Notes: a model not told the origin generated them from the letters alone. Positions 35,320 to 44,311 are shown, numbered from the stretch's first letter. The stretch is DNA of 64,000 nucleotides from Chitinophaga jiangningensis (GCF_900142605.1 NZ_FRBL01000005.1:1-64000); one strand, 5' to 3'. A program made the numbers and translations.

Positions 35320-35739
35320 TTAGTTGTGTTTAGTAATCAGGGTATCGCCTTCAGGTGTTTGTGGCTTGTAATAAGGTTCCTCAAAACCTTTATAAGCTCT
35401 CTTTTCCGAAGCCATAGTGGTCATCACCGCTATTAATCCCAGGATGCTCATGGTCCAGGTGGCAGCACTGCTTAAACCCAGCAGCCATGGCAGCAGGATA
35501 AAGGCAATACCCGCGATCATATCTATGGCCAGATGTACTTTATATGGAATAATTCTGACAAACCCTCCTTCGAACCTGGTAAAGAATGTCATTACTAAAA
35601 TTAAGGCGGCGTAAACTACGCTGATACGTGTAGCGGTGTAATCGTTGTAATACAATACAATCCAGGGGGCAGCCGCCACCATGACTCCCATGAGGTAGTC
35701 GGCCGTAGCGTGTGTGATACTATTGATATTCCTTTTCAT
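35320..35739 (-). CDS. SPW-repeat membrane protein
   Basis: A 139-residue inner-membrane protein with four helices in two halves. Each half has the SPW-like start of the repeat: VAAAPWIVLYY (about 21-31) and FILLPWLLGLSSAA (about 80-93). Charged C-terminal tail of about 30 residues. The ATG at 35739 is preferred to a GTG six codons upstream. It lies in a small cluster of envelope and stress-like genes (DUF4142 protein, two small membrane proteins). The role is not known for the family. Confidence 0.75.
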   Translation of the reverse strand: MKRNINSITHATADYLMGVMVAAAPWIVLYYNDYTATRISVVYAALILVMTFFTRFEGGFVRIIPYKVHLAIDMIAGIAFILLPWLLGLSSAATWTMSILGLIAVMTTMASEKRAYKGFEEPYYKPQTPEGDTLITKHN

Positions 35740-35880
35740 AATCCCAATTTTTATCACCGTTACGCATCCACGAATTATGCCACCCCTCTGCCGGATTCAG
35801 CCTATGGTAAAGGACTCTGCATTATAATCCGGCATGGTTTTACCGACTCGTGTAAATAACATCACGCAAAAAATCAGCTT

Positions 35881-36402
35881 ATGAAAATCATGTTACGCAT
35901 CCTTACTATTGCGCTGCCATTTGCATCCTGCAGCAACGACGATGATGTGGTTCCAGGAAACGGCCTGAGCATCGTTGATATCGATTTCATGGCCAAGGCC
36001 GCCACCGGCAATAAAAATGAAGTGCTGATAGGTGCGCTGGCGCCACAATCAGGGCGCGATACCGCTATCCGCTGGTTTGGCAGCATGATGGTGATGGACC
36101 ATAACGCTGCTTATGATGAATTGTCAAAAGTCGCCTCCGGTGTGAGCACCATCCTTCCGATGGAAGCAGATTCAGCACACAATGCCTTAAAGCTCAGGCT
36201 GCAATCGCTCAGCGGCTATAGCTTTGATACTGCCTATATTCAATCTCAGGTAAAAGATCATAATGAAGCAGTCACATTATATCAACATGAAATAGACTCC
36301 GGCAGCCACGCTTCTGTAAAGGCTTATGCGGTGCAAATACTTCCTAAGGTCAAGATGCACCTTGCCACTGCGGATAGTATTGCTGCGTTGCTGAGGCCGT
36401 AA
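35881..36402 (+). CDS. DUF4142 family lipoprotein
   Basis: A 173-residue protein with a lipobox-like PFASC (about Cys17) and a DUF4142 helical bundle: IVDIDFMAKAATGNKNEVLIG, then IRWFGSMMVMDHNAAYDELSK, and a final helix pair HASVKAYAVQILPKVKMHL. The family has a ferritin-like fold without established metal ligands, is common in Bacteroidota and is often linked to stress. It is divergent from the SPW gene. A small membrane protein gene follows after 32 bases. Confidence 0.82.
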   Translation: MKIMLRILTIALPFASCSNDDDVVPGNGLSIVDIDFMAKAATGNKNEVLIGALAPQSGRDTAIRWFGSMMVMDHNAAYDELSKVASGVSTILPMEADSAHNALKLRLQSLSGYSFDTAYIQSQVKDHNEAVTLYQHEIDSGSHASVKAYAVQILPKVKMHLATADSIAALLRP

Positions 36403-36434
36403 ACTGCTTATTAATTCATTTAAAACTTACTTAC

Positions 36435-36674
36435 ATGGAAAACATCTTAAAAAACGAACACCAGGAAGGGCCAATGGCCAAGGCTATTGAGGATAAAACG
36501 GCCAAAATCCCAAGCGACTGCTACCTATGGGCTGCAGTAGGCGCTATGGGGGTTTCATTGACCCTGCAATGTCTCGGTAAAAAGCATGCAAGCTTGTTTA
36601 TTGGTCAGTGGGCGGCGCCGTTCCTGTTATTTGGCATCTATAATAAGATTGTAAAGACCTCCGGGCATGACTAA
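36435..36674 (+). CDS. Small membrane protein of unknown function
   Basis: A 79-residue protein. A charged N-terminus (about 1-30) is followed by two hydrophobic stretches, LWAAVGAMGVSLTLQCLG (about 31-48) and SLFIGQWAAPFLLFGIYN (about 54-71). It probably spans the membrane twice. It lies directly after the DUF4142 gene on the same strand and before a terminator. No family recognised. Confidence 0.65.
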   Translation: MENILKNEHQEGPMAKAIEDKTAKIPSDCYLWAAVGAMGVSLTLQCLGKKHASLFIGQWAAPFLLFGIYNKIVKTSGHD

Positions 36675-36721
36675 AGTCTGCAAATTTACTACTGGCTAAA
36701 TGCTGGTTACATGGGAAGGCG

Positions 36722-36760
36722 ATGCAGCAGTGGAATATAGTACACTGCTGCATTTTTATT
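36722..36760 (+). terminator. Rho-independent terminator
   Basis: ATGCAGCAGTG pairs perfectly with CACTGCTGCAT around a 10-base loop, followed by TTTTATT. It ends the DUF4142/small membrane protein unit. Confidence 0.85.
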
Positions 36761-36831
36761 GAATTTCGGTTACATACAACTCTTTTGGTATCTGTTTGTT
36801 TTTAAGGTAACAACCTCTTACAAAAAGGCTG

Positions 36832-37380
36832 ATGATGATGAAAAAATTATTCTTACTGATTTATATGCTGCTGCCGCTGATGGCGGTGTCGCAATGGAAA
36901 ACCAACAGTCGCGGCTATGCCTACCTGATGCGCCACAGCAACAACTTTGGCGGTGGTATCATGTACGATTACGGCTTTAACCGGTACCTGGCTGCAGGCC
37001 TGGGAGCAGAGCTGACAGGCTACAATGGTAACCTCATGATCCCCACCTTTGCCGACCTTAAGGTGAAGTATCCCACGGGTATGGTGGAGCCCTTCATAAA
37101 CGGGCAATTTGGCTACAATAACTACCGCGTAACGTACCAATATCCCTACACTGACGGCAATAATAACCCCCAGGTGACCAGCTACCAGAAAACGGGAAAA
37201 TATTTCTGGGGCGTAGGCGCAGGTGCCTCACTGCTGGTAGGTAAGGTAGGTGTATTTGTGTCGTATACCTACCGCGGATATGTGTATAAGTTTCCGAAGT
37301 TCACCGCAAACGGGGCGGAGGTGTCGTTCCCGGACGACAAGCCCAATGTGAGTGTGATCAGCGGCGGTATTGTGTTTTAG
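36832..37380 (+). CDS. Putative outer-membrane beta-barrel protein
   Basis: A 182-residue protein with a signal peptide (about 1-20, ending MAVSQ). Alternating strands follow (YLMRHSNNFGGGIMYDYGF, YLAAGLGAELTGYNG, WGVGAGASLLVGKVGVFVSY), typical of small eight-stranded barrels. Ends in the hydrophobic strand SVISGGIVF with terminal Phe, a feature of barrel assembly signals. Three ATG codons in a row leave the exact start open by two residues. Function unknown. Confidence 0.7.
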   Translation: MMMKKLFLLIYMLLPLMAVSQWKTNSRGYAYLMRHSNNFGGGIMYDYGFNRYLAAGLGAELTGYNGNLMIPTFADLKVKYPTGMVEPFINGQFGYNNYRVTYQYPYTDGNNNPQVTSYQKTGKYFWGVGAGASLLVGKVGVFVSYTYRGYVYKFPKFTANGAEVSFPDDKPNVSVISGGIVF

Positions 37381-37432
37381 GTTTCCTTGCAGGGATTTTT
37401 TTGCGCTAAGGGGATTGTGTTTTGTCTTTTTT

Positions 37433-37466
37433 GCTCGCAAAGCAGCAAAGCAGGTAAGCAGCAAAG
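37433..37466. repeat. Interspersed repeat with GCAAAGCAGGTAAGC core
   Basis: The segment contains CTCGCAAAGCAG and GCAAAGCAGGTAAGC. The same core recurs at 58376-58395 and, inverted, at 58500-58519, always in intergenic DNA. Confidence 0.6.
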
Positions 37467-37541
37467 ACCTGTATTTTTTTAGTTGTGAATATGTTTAAAA
37501 TGCGAAGGCCCATATTTTGTTTTTTTAGTCATAGGAGTATT

Positions 37542-37571
37542 GAGTCCGCTTTCGGCGGACTCATTTTTTTT
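37542..37571 (+). terminator. Rho-independent terminator
   Basis: GAGTCCGC pairs with GCGGACTC around a short loop, followed by ATTTTTTTT. It separates the beta-barrel gene from the convergent secretion island. Confidence 0.8.
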
Positions 37572-37586
37572 ACGATGCTGTTAGTT

Positions 37587-38456
37587 TTACCTCGGGCAGG
37601 AATTCTTCATATAGGCCTGTAATGCCTCCATCCCATAAGCATTATTTTTCCTGATTTCGTTCATTAGCTTTTTATCGGTGGTGCAGAGTTCTTCCGTAAA
37701 CCCTGTAATACCAGCCCTTATAGCGGCATCCAGGAGTTGCGCGATTGGCCTGGCGGGTGTATTCGTCAGCTTAAGTTCTCGGATAGCCCAACCGGTATGA
37801 ATAAATACATCCGGATTGTATTTCAACATAGCTTCCAGTACATTGGTGCGCACGCCTAGCACATTTTGTCCTGCCAGCCAGCCATAGCAATATTGCAAAA
37901 AAGTCTGCCTGCCATCTTCCATATCGCTGATCGCTTCGATCTTCATTTTGGTTATGGCGGGATTGCCGGTGTAACCGAAGTCCTGCAGGAGAGAAGTCAG
38001 GAGCTCGGGATAATAATGATCGACGGGTTTGAGCTGGGAAGCGTCGGCGGAGATGAGGAGTTTGTTGAGGGCGACGAGGTGCTGGAAATTGGAGGTATCC
38101 CATTTCTCGAAGGGCAAATCCTCTAACTGATTCTTTTCATTATAGCTAGGATAGATAAGTGGCAGCTCCTCCTGATGAATAAGCAAACAGCTGTTCCTGA
38201 CTGCCCATAATGTTGGAGAAGGTTCCGGTGAGGAATCCAGTTTAACTAATGGCGCAGTGTTCTTGCGAAGGTCAATACCGAATATATCTTTGACCTTATT
38301 GAAGAAGGTAATAGTGTCAGGGAATGCGTAGCCGCGGAGGCTCATTCCTTTTTTTACTTTTTGCAAATCAGGAATATTTATCGTATCTGATTGCGAATAA
38401 CTATTATTCATAGTGGAGATTAGTAACAGCAAATAAATACTGAAGACTTTGGTCAT
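37587..38456 (-). CDS. Secreted protein, candidate immunity protein of the type VI effector
   Basis: A 289-residue protein with a signal peptide (about 1-21, ending NSYS), so it acts in the periplasm. The rest is mainly helical (MKIEAISDMEDGRQTFLQYC, AIRELKLTNTPARPIAQLLD), resembling helical-repeat immunity proteins in general layout only; no named domain was recognised. It is the last gene of the TssD-VgrG-effector run, 112 bases after a predicted cell-wall-degrading effector. Periplasmic location and position are what is expected of an immunity protein. This is an inference without direct motif support. Confidence 0.5.
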   Translation of the reverse strand: MTKVFSIYLLLLISTMNNSYSQSDTINIPDLQKVKKGMSLRGYAFPDTITFFNKVKDIFGIDLRKNTAPLVKLDSSPEPSPTLWAVRNSCLLIHQEELPLIYPSYNEKNQLEDLPFEKWDTSNFQHLVALNKLLISADASQLKPVDHYYPELLTSLLQDFGYTGNPAITKMKIEAISDMEDGRQTFLQYCYGWLAGQNVLGVRTNVLEAMLKYNPDVFIHTGWAIRELKLTNTPARPIAQLLDAAIRAGITGFTEELCTTDKKLMNEIRKNNAYGMEALQAYMKNSCPR

Positions 38457-38568
38457 TTTAATTGGAGTTAGATATGATTAATTGGTTAATTGAGGTTTGT
38501 ATGAGACATGAAATGTCGCTCGGTAAAAACACCGATACAAACAAATAGTTTATTACTTTATTGAATTG

Positions 38569-41190
38569 TTATTTCACAGGCAGCAGACCTGTCCATTTAG
38601 TATCACCTAAACTTTTTTTATACCACTTTTCACTCACCACCTCCCTTGGCTCAAGAATAATCCGGACATGCCTTACACCCTCCTCCTGTACCGCCTTATC
38701 TAATTCCGGAATATTAGCATGCAACTCCTGAACCAGCGCATTCTGTGCGGGCTTGTATCCATTGGTATGGGTAGTCAAACATCCGATACTCCCGATCGGC
38801 CAACCTCCATGAATAGCAATACCGCTGCGTTCTCCATCTGGGCCGTTAATAGTTGCACTACCCGATCCTGGACTATCTGAGATGTACATGTTATATTTCT
38901 GTCCATCTATGCCCCTGTTTAAATAATATTCTCCGGGAGGGCATTCATTCATAGAACCATAGCGTTCCGATGAATGCATGCCATAATCTTCACCATGACC
39001 ATCGCGTGTAAGGTAAGTAACGTAATCCGGTGGAGGCAGGGCATTTTGGGCTAGCAGATTTTTGTACACAGGAATTGACATTCGTCGGAACACACTCGAT
39101 TTGTATACTGGCCAGGCTTTCCCTCCTGGTTCCCCTTTTCCCTTCTTCACATAACAACTTCCTCCCACCCGCTCCGCCTTCCCGCTCACTACTACCACCG
39201 TATCCATCACCGGCTCCTGCCATTTACGCTGGTTATAATGCTTGCATGCCTTTACCCCAAACGCATCCACTGCCTCACGGAAAAACCGTTTCCTTTCCAC
39301 TATATTATCCAAGGCGGCATTGATAGGCCTGCTCACGCTTTCCACTGCATATTCATCTGCAAATTCAGCGCGAAGGAAAAGGCTGTGTGAGCGCCAGTAG
39401 ATCATTGCGGCGGCCATCGCGTCCAGCGGTTTCTCGGAGATATCGCCGGGGTGTGCCTCCCAGTCCACCTTTCGGTCAGGAATCCATTTGTTAAACAGGC
39501 GGGTGGCTTCTTTATAATTCCCCCTGCCGGTGAGCTGAATAAAGCCGCGACCTTTGAAACGGTACCCGTCCTTGCTGTCGTAGTCGCCGTTGCCATTGAT
39601 TTTTGCATAGGCCCAGTTGGCAATGTGTTGCTGGTTCTCGGCAGATACAGGTACATCACTGGTTTCGGAGCGCCCCCAGTTGCCCGCATTGATGCGGCCC
39701 TGTCCCTGGCGAAATCGCCGGAATTTCTTCACCAGTACGGAAGCTTTGTAATTAAAATTTTCTTCCAGTGTTCCGAACCGCGTTTCTGTGGCCAGCTGCG
39801 CCAGGAAGTGCGCTTTGCGGCAACAAGTATCCAGCCGGAACTCATGGCGATATTGATTCAGAAAAGGCAGTGCTGCGCTGATGATTCGATCGTCCTTTAA
39901 AAACGGTGTACCACGTGCATCCACGGACATCTGCCGTATCTGCTCCATGGTCACAGGTTCAGCACAGGCGGGGCAGATCGTTTTTTTATCGGACTTCGCT
40001 TCACTGCCTATCAGGGCAGGACTCACTCGTTTCTTCGCCAGCGGCGCTATCACGGGAAACGCGCTTACCGTTTGCCACCAGCTGTACCAGCTTTCGGTTT
40101 TAATGGCGGCGTAAAACCGCTGCACCCGCTCCTCATAATCCTGTTCCCACGCCTTTTCAATGGTAAAATCGAATTGTATATACCCATGATCGTTCACCTG
40201 AAAAGTATTACTGTACATCACCGAATCCAATTGTTCCAAATCGTGGCCATTCTTTTTTTCCAATCGTTTTATCTGTACAGCTACTTTCTGCCTGCACATA
40301 TTCTGCGCTACAATGCGGCAGGAGAGCGTATCTCCGTACCTCGCCGTAATCACGGGATTATTGTTTCGGGAAAATCTCACTTCCCTGATTTTAGGTGCAT
40401 CGCGGAAAAGCAGCGGACGGGTAGGATGCAGGGAACGCAATTTTTTAACAGGGCTTTCGCTGTGAATCCGTGCGTAGATCAGGTCCCCGTCTTTCAGCAA
40501 TGCCTCTTTGCGAATAGCGCGAAACGGAATGAGAATCGTTCCATCCGTCACTGTGTAAGCTGCCTTCGGCACCAGTGAATGCAGTTCCCTCCGGTAATTA
40601 TCCGTGGCTATAATTTCTATTTCCAATACCAGGCCTTCTGCATCTTCCAGCGCAAGATGCAGATATGACAGCTCCTGCCAGCCGGTAACTACTTTCAGTT
40701 GCTGGCTGTCATCTTCCCAGCGGGCACTTCGCATGGCTGGGGAGGGGGCCACGACTTCCGGCTCCGGGGAGGGTTCCATGGAGGCTGTAACCGGTGTCGG
40801 GGATTCTTCCTTGGTTACCTGTCCTCCTACCGGCTGCTGCCCATGTTGTATAATGCTGATCTTCCCGCCTCTGCTGCAGGTAGCGCTACTCTTTTCCGTA
40901 AGTGGATGTACATTACCGGGGAGGGAGATATTTTCATAATGGTCCTTCCATTGCAGCACTGGCGTACATGGCGTAGGATTTTTCGGATCCGGAATTTTGC
41001 AAAGGTTAAAATTAAGCGCGGCGATGTTGATGCCTGCGGTAGTCGCCACCGGCTTACCGCTGCTGCTTTGCAGGTACAGCTTAGTTTTACCTGGTACTTG
41101 TAGAGCCACAGGTGCAGGATTCAGCGATTGCGAGCAAGTGCATAGCGCACCTTCGCATACGAGGTGTAATGGTTGGTTAACAATATTCAT
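38569..41190 (-). CDS. Type VI effector: PAAR-like (DUF4280), GH19 and L,D-transpeptidase-like domains
   Basis: An 873-residue multidomain protein. Residues about 1-118: DUF4280 PAAR-like spike tip (LVCEGALCTCS, IPDPKNPTPCTPVLQW, then ATCSRGGKISIIQHGQ). About 118-155: Pro/Glu/Thr-rich linker. About 155-385: beta-rich middle region of unknown role. About 405-650: GH19 chitinase/lysozyme-like domain, preceded by a CPAC cysteine pair, with HFLAQLATETRFGTLEENFN (likely acids Glu469 and Glu476) and GRGFIQLTGRGNY. About 690-850: domain with IAIHGGWPIGSIGC (His794, Cys804), the HxnGC pattern of L,D-transpeptidases and Tlde1/DUF2778-type effectors. It should be loaded on the VgrG encoded just upstream and attack target-cell peptidoglycan twice. 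Activity is inferred. Confidence 0.85.
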   Translation of the reverse strand: MNIVNQPLHLVCEGALCTCSQSLNPAPVALQVPGKTKLYLQSSSGKPVATTAGINIAALNFNLCKIPDPKNPTPCTPVLQWKDHYENISLPGNVHPLTEKSSATCSRGGKISIIQHGQQPVGGQVTKEESPTPVTASMEPSPEPEVVAPSPAMRSARWEDDSQQLKVVTGWQELSYLHLALEDAEGLVLEIEIIATDNYRRELHSLVPKAAYTVTDGTILIPFRAIRKEALLKDGDLIYARIHSESPVKKLRSLHPTRPLLFRDAPKIREVRFSRNNNPVITARYGDTLSCRIVAQNMCRQKVAVQIKRLEKKNGHDLEQLDSVMYSNTFQVNDHGYIQFDFTIEKAWEQDYEERVQRFYAAIKTESWYSWWQTVSAFPVIAPLAKKRVSPALIGSEAKSDKKTICPACAEPVTMEQIRQMSVDARGTPFLKDDRIISAALPFLNQYRHEFRLDTCCRKAHFLAQLATETRFGTLEENFNYKASVLVKKFRRFRQGQGRINAGNWGRSETSDVPVSAENQQHIANWAYAKINGNGDYDSKDGYRFKGRGFIQLTGRGNYKEATRLFNKWIPDRKVDWEAHPGDISEKPLDAMAAAMIYWRSHSLFLRAEFADEYAVESVSRPINAALDNIVERKRFFREAVDAFGVKACKHYNQRKWQEPVMDTVVVVSGKAERVGGSCYVKKGKGEPGGKAWPVYKSSVFRRMSIPVYKNLLAQNALPPPDYVTYLTRDGHGEDYGMHSSERYGSMNECPPGEYYLNRGIDGQKYNMYISDSPGSGSATINGPDGERSGIAIHGGWPIGSIGCLTTHTNGYKPAQNALVQELHANIPELDKAVQEEGVRHVRIILEPREVVSEKWYKKSLGDTKWTGLLPVK

Positions 41191-41219
41191 GATATCGCAA
41201 TTAATGGGTTAGCAAATCA

Positions 41220-42941
41220 TCAGAACATTCTTATTTTTTCTTCGCTTTTAATATCCAGTGTTTGCGCGGCATGTAGCTCCAGGTCGCCCTTCAGGCTGTG
41301 AACCTGTATTTCATCCGCTTTTCCTTTCCAGGTGCCTGCCAGGAGCGACAACGCTTTATCAGCTATTACCTCAATATTTTTGGCCGACTGTAAAGCGCTT
41401 TCGTTTGCGTGCTGGTACACATTACCCGCTGCGGCCAAAGAAATATCCCTGCCGGCGTGCATGGCAATGCTTTCTCTGGCATAGAGCTGCAGGTTATTGG
41501 CTTTGATGCTGAGCTGCTCCGGTGCCTCAATCAGCATACTCCTGGAGGCAGTATCCAGCGTGATGATATTACCGGTTTTATCCCTGATGGTAATCACTTC
41601 TTTCCCGGCAGTATCATCTAAACTAATGGTATGCCCGGAGCGTGTAGCCACCACCTTGAGGTTATTTCCGGAGGTACCATAGTCCACTTTTGCTTTTCCA
41701 TGGTAACAGGCGCCCACCACATAGGGATATTCCGGATGTTGTGCTGAAAAGGCTACCTGCACTTCTTCCCCTTTCTCCGGCAGAAAATAAAATCCCTTCC
41801 GGCTACCGGCATGTGGTTGCAACAGGCGTATCCATGGTGTAGTACCTTGTTGCCAGTGGAACTTTACCTTCACCCGTCCCATGTTATCCGGATCATCATT
41901 TTCCACCACTACTGCAGATTGCGAGGGGCAAAATGGAATACGCGGCTCATCATAAAATTTTAATGGCGGGCAATCAGGCAGCCCGGTCAGCTGATTTTTA
42001 TAGTTCCCCACGGCATCACAGGTATGGATAATCTGACTCACGAGAAACGTACCGTGGCCACGCTTTACCGGCTGCTCCTCCCTGACGGTTACCAAATCAC
42101 CCGGACGTATGCCTGGCTCCGTACTTTCGGCCACCCACTGTAAGGCGGACTGCCGCTGCTGCACCGCGGCAGCGGCGCTGCGCAATGCGCCATCGTACAA
42201 GGCATACCTGTTCCCTTTCATCGCCGGCAACTGGTTGATGCAGGCATCAATGATCGGGTCATAACAGCGCTCCGCCTTTGAAGGCAAGGTCTTCACAATT
42301 CCCTGCTCCGCGTCATACCAGGACCATCCCGGCGCCACCGTCGGTACCGCTGCCTTAATACTGTAGCGCTGCAACTCCCGGCGGTAGTACAGCGTCACCT
42401 TCGCCGGCGAATACTTTCCGAATACCAGGCGGGCCCCATTGTAAAAGAACCATTCCCCATAGGTAGCCGCCAGCCTTCGCAAGAAAGCATAGTCCGTTTC
42501 TTCGTACTGCACATGATAGGGGAGCGTAGCCTGCTGCTCAGGCTGAATGAGCATATTTGATAAGCGGGTAGCCATGCTTTCCACCAGCTGCGTCAGCGTT
42601 TTGTTTTCGAAGGAGCGGAGCTGTGGCGCTATATCCATTTTAGCATCAGGGCTCATTCCCCGCAGCAGGCAATAACCAAACTCACGCCCTTCACAGCAGC
42701 CGGTTTCCACCGCACTGATATAGCCGTTGAAGGTAGTATTGCCCAGCTGTATCTGCAGGTCCTTCCCGAGGAACTGCTGTACAACCTGCTGCAGGCTGCT
42801 GCCTGCGGAACGAAGAAAATCATCCCCCAGCTGCACTTCAAAATCATGAGGCGCATAGATAGATTGCGTTAAGCGGAGGGCATACCAATGCCTGTACTTT
42901 TTACCATTTATGGAAATGGTAATCCTGGTTGGTTCCGGCAT
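41220..42941 (-). CDS. vgrG: Type VI secretion tip protein VgrG
   Basis: A 573-residue protein. Residues about 1-330 resemble the phage gp27-like base (YALRLTQSIYAPHDFEVQLGD, ETDYAFLRRLAATYGEWFFYNG). About 345-430 form the gp5-type OB fold (VVENDDPDNMGRVKVKFHWQ, then TPWIRLLQPHAG and YFLPEKGEEVQVAF). The rest is the repetitive beta-helix needle. It has no fused effector domain, so cargo is carried by the DUF4280 protein that follows after 29 bases. It starts 9 bases after the TssD gene. The sheath and baseplate genes of the system are not in the window. Confidence 0.92.
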   Translation of the reverse strand: MPEPTRITISINGKKYRHWYALRLTQSIYAPHDFEVQLGDDFLRSAGSSLQQVVQQFLGKDLQIQLGNTTFNGYISAVETGCCEGREFGYCLLRGMSPDAKMDIAPQLRSFENKTLTQLVESMATRLSNMLIQPEQQATLPYHVQYEETDYAFLRRLAATYGEWFFYNGARLVFGKYSPAKVTLYYRRELQRYSIKAAVPTVAPGWSWYDAEQGIVKTLPSKAERCYDPIIDACINQLPAMKGNRYALYDGALRSAAAAVQQRQSALQWVAESTEPGIRPGDLVTVREEQPVKRGHGTFLVSQIIHTCDAVGNYKNQLTGLPDCPPLKFYDEPRIPFCPSQSAVVVENDDPDNMGRVKVKFHWQQGTTPWIRLLQPHAGSRKGFYFLPEKGEEVQVAFSAQHPEYPYVVGACYHGKAKVDYGTSGNNLKVVATRSGHTISLDDTAGKEVITIRDKTGNIITLDTASRSMLIEAPEQLSIKANNLQLYARESIAMHAGRDISLAAAGNVYQHANESALQSAKNIEVIADKALSLLAGTWKGKADEIQVHSLKGDLELHAAQTLDIKSEEKIRMF

Positions 42942-42950
42942 ATGTGAAAA

Positions 42951-43340
42951 TTATTTAGTCCAGAAATGCTCGTATTCACTACTGTTAAGGGACATCTTGC
43001 GGGCCGACAACTGGAGCCTTATCTGCATAGGCTGCTCGCCGGCGGCACTGAAGTACTCCGTATATCCGGTGCAGTAAGTGTCCGAAAACTGCAGCTCCTT
43101 TAGCCGCGAAATTGCATCTCTCCGGTAAAAAATTATACTTCCGTTGCGGGTAGCCGTATCGGTAATCATCCAGTCGAACAAATTGGTATCGGCAGTGGAT
43201 TCCACCAGCAGCTCAATCGTTCCACCGTTAGGACGTGAAACTGGCTTACCGCAGGCATCTGTGGGTTGGGAAAAAGAAAATCGGCATTCGAGCACATTCA
43301 GTTCGTAGCCTTCGATTTTACAACGGGCTTTAAAAGACAT
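42951..43340 (-). CDS. tssD: Type VI secretion tube protein TssD (Hcp)
   Basis: A 129-residue protein of the Bacteroidota Hcp family: MSFKARCKIEGYELNVLECR with a beta-barrel pattern and the region LFDWMITDTATRNGSIIFYRRD, ending in KMSLNSSEYEHFWTK. Hcp forms the inner tube of the injector. It is the first gene of the minus-strand cargo island, upstream of vgrG by 9 bases. No clear promoter box was seen in the 130-base upstream gap. Confidence 0.9.
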   Translation of the reverse strand: MSFKARCKIEGYELNVLECRFSFSQPTDACGKPVSRPNGGTIELLVESTADTNLFDWMITDTATRNGSIIFYRRDAISRLKELQFSDTYCTGYTEYFSAAGEQPMQIRLQLSARKMSLNSSEYEHFWTK

Positions 43341-43470
43341 GGTATACAGGTTTTACAAACATGGATCTGGTTAACAAACATTCGTCATCCAAATAAAAAG
43401 GATCACAAACTAAAATGAAATTACAGCTTTTGTTTTAAACAAAAATCAATTCAAAAAATATTTTTTAAAA

Positions 43471-44139
43471 TCAGATAAGATCGAATGCCTGCGCGAATTT
43501 CGTGAGATCGTAGGAAGACTCGGCATTGATTTTTGATTTGATATTTCGACGGTGTGTAACTACCGTTTTTTCAGAAATATGCAGTTCCCTGGCCATTTCC
43601 CCGGCACTATGCCCCAGGGCCGTTAACCGAAGAATCTCTTTTTCTCTCTTGGTAAGCTCCGCAAATATGTGCTGGTGCTGCCTCAGGAACTGATTTTCCT
43701 TAAGCAGTCTTTTCAATTTACTGGTAACATGATGCAACGGATCTATCGGAATAGCACAGGTGATCAGGTGGGTAGGTGTCCCATCTGCCGCGCGGCACAA
43801 CACCCTGGTAGTGCTCAGATGCCAGTCCCAGTCATCCTTTCCGGCCAGGCGCACCTGTTGGAAAAATGAGATTTCTTTTGCCTCCGACTCCGGGGCACTG
43901 ATCAGCTCCATGATCCGCGGAAGATAATCTTCCACATCCTGCGGATTAAAACAACGGTTATAATACTCCTGACCCATCCCCTTAATCTCCTCCAAAGTAT
44001 AACCGAGTTCCCGGCAGCCTCTGGCCGACATATGCACCACGCCTCCATCCGGAAAGCTGTGCACAATCAATACAGCAGGCAATTCATCTTCGATAGTTTG
44101 TAAGGCTTTTAATTTCTCCTCCAGCGTTACTCCTGACAT
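43471..44139 (-). CDS. PAS-domain LuxR-type transcriptional regulator
   Basis: A 222-residue regulator from the ATG at 44139 (the frame is open 19 codons further from a TTG). The N-terminal part (about 15-135) is PAS-like: IVHSFPDGGVVHMSARGCREL and LGYTLEEIKGMG. A helix linker follows, then a LuxR helix-turn-helix (about 155-215) with LTKREKEILRLTALGHSAGEMA and ISEKTVVTHRRNIKSK. Such proteins are common in Bacteroidota as single-gene regulators. It sits just upstream of the type VI island and faces the same way, so it may control it, which is not shown. Confidence 0.85.
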   Translation of the reverse strand: MSGVTLEEKLKALQTIEDELPAVLIVHSFPDGGVVHMSARGCRELGYTLEEIKGMGQEYYNRCFNPQDVEDYLPRIMELISAPESEAKEISFFQQVRLAGKDDWDWHLSTTRVLCRAADGTPTHLITCAIPIDPLHHVTSKLKRLLKENQFLRQHQHIFAELTKREKEILRLTALGHSAGEMARELHISEKTVVTHRRNIKSKINAESSYDLTKFAQAFDLI

Positions 44140-44311
44140 GTTGGACACGTGTTCTATACGTTCATTTACAAATAAGACAAAACGGGAAAAAAACAATAGT
44201 GAAGCCCATCTTTAGCAACACTCACATTTCGGGACAGATGGCATGAAGGCTTTTCGCGGTGGTTGATTTTATAAACTTGCTGCAAATGTAATGGAATTTT
44301 ATAAAAACAGT

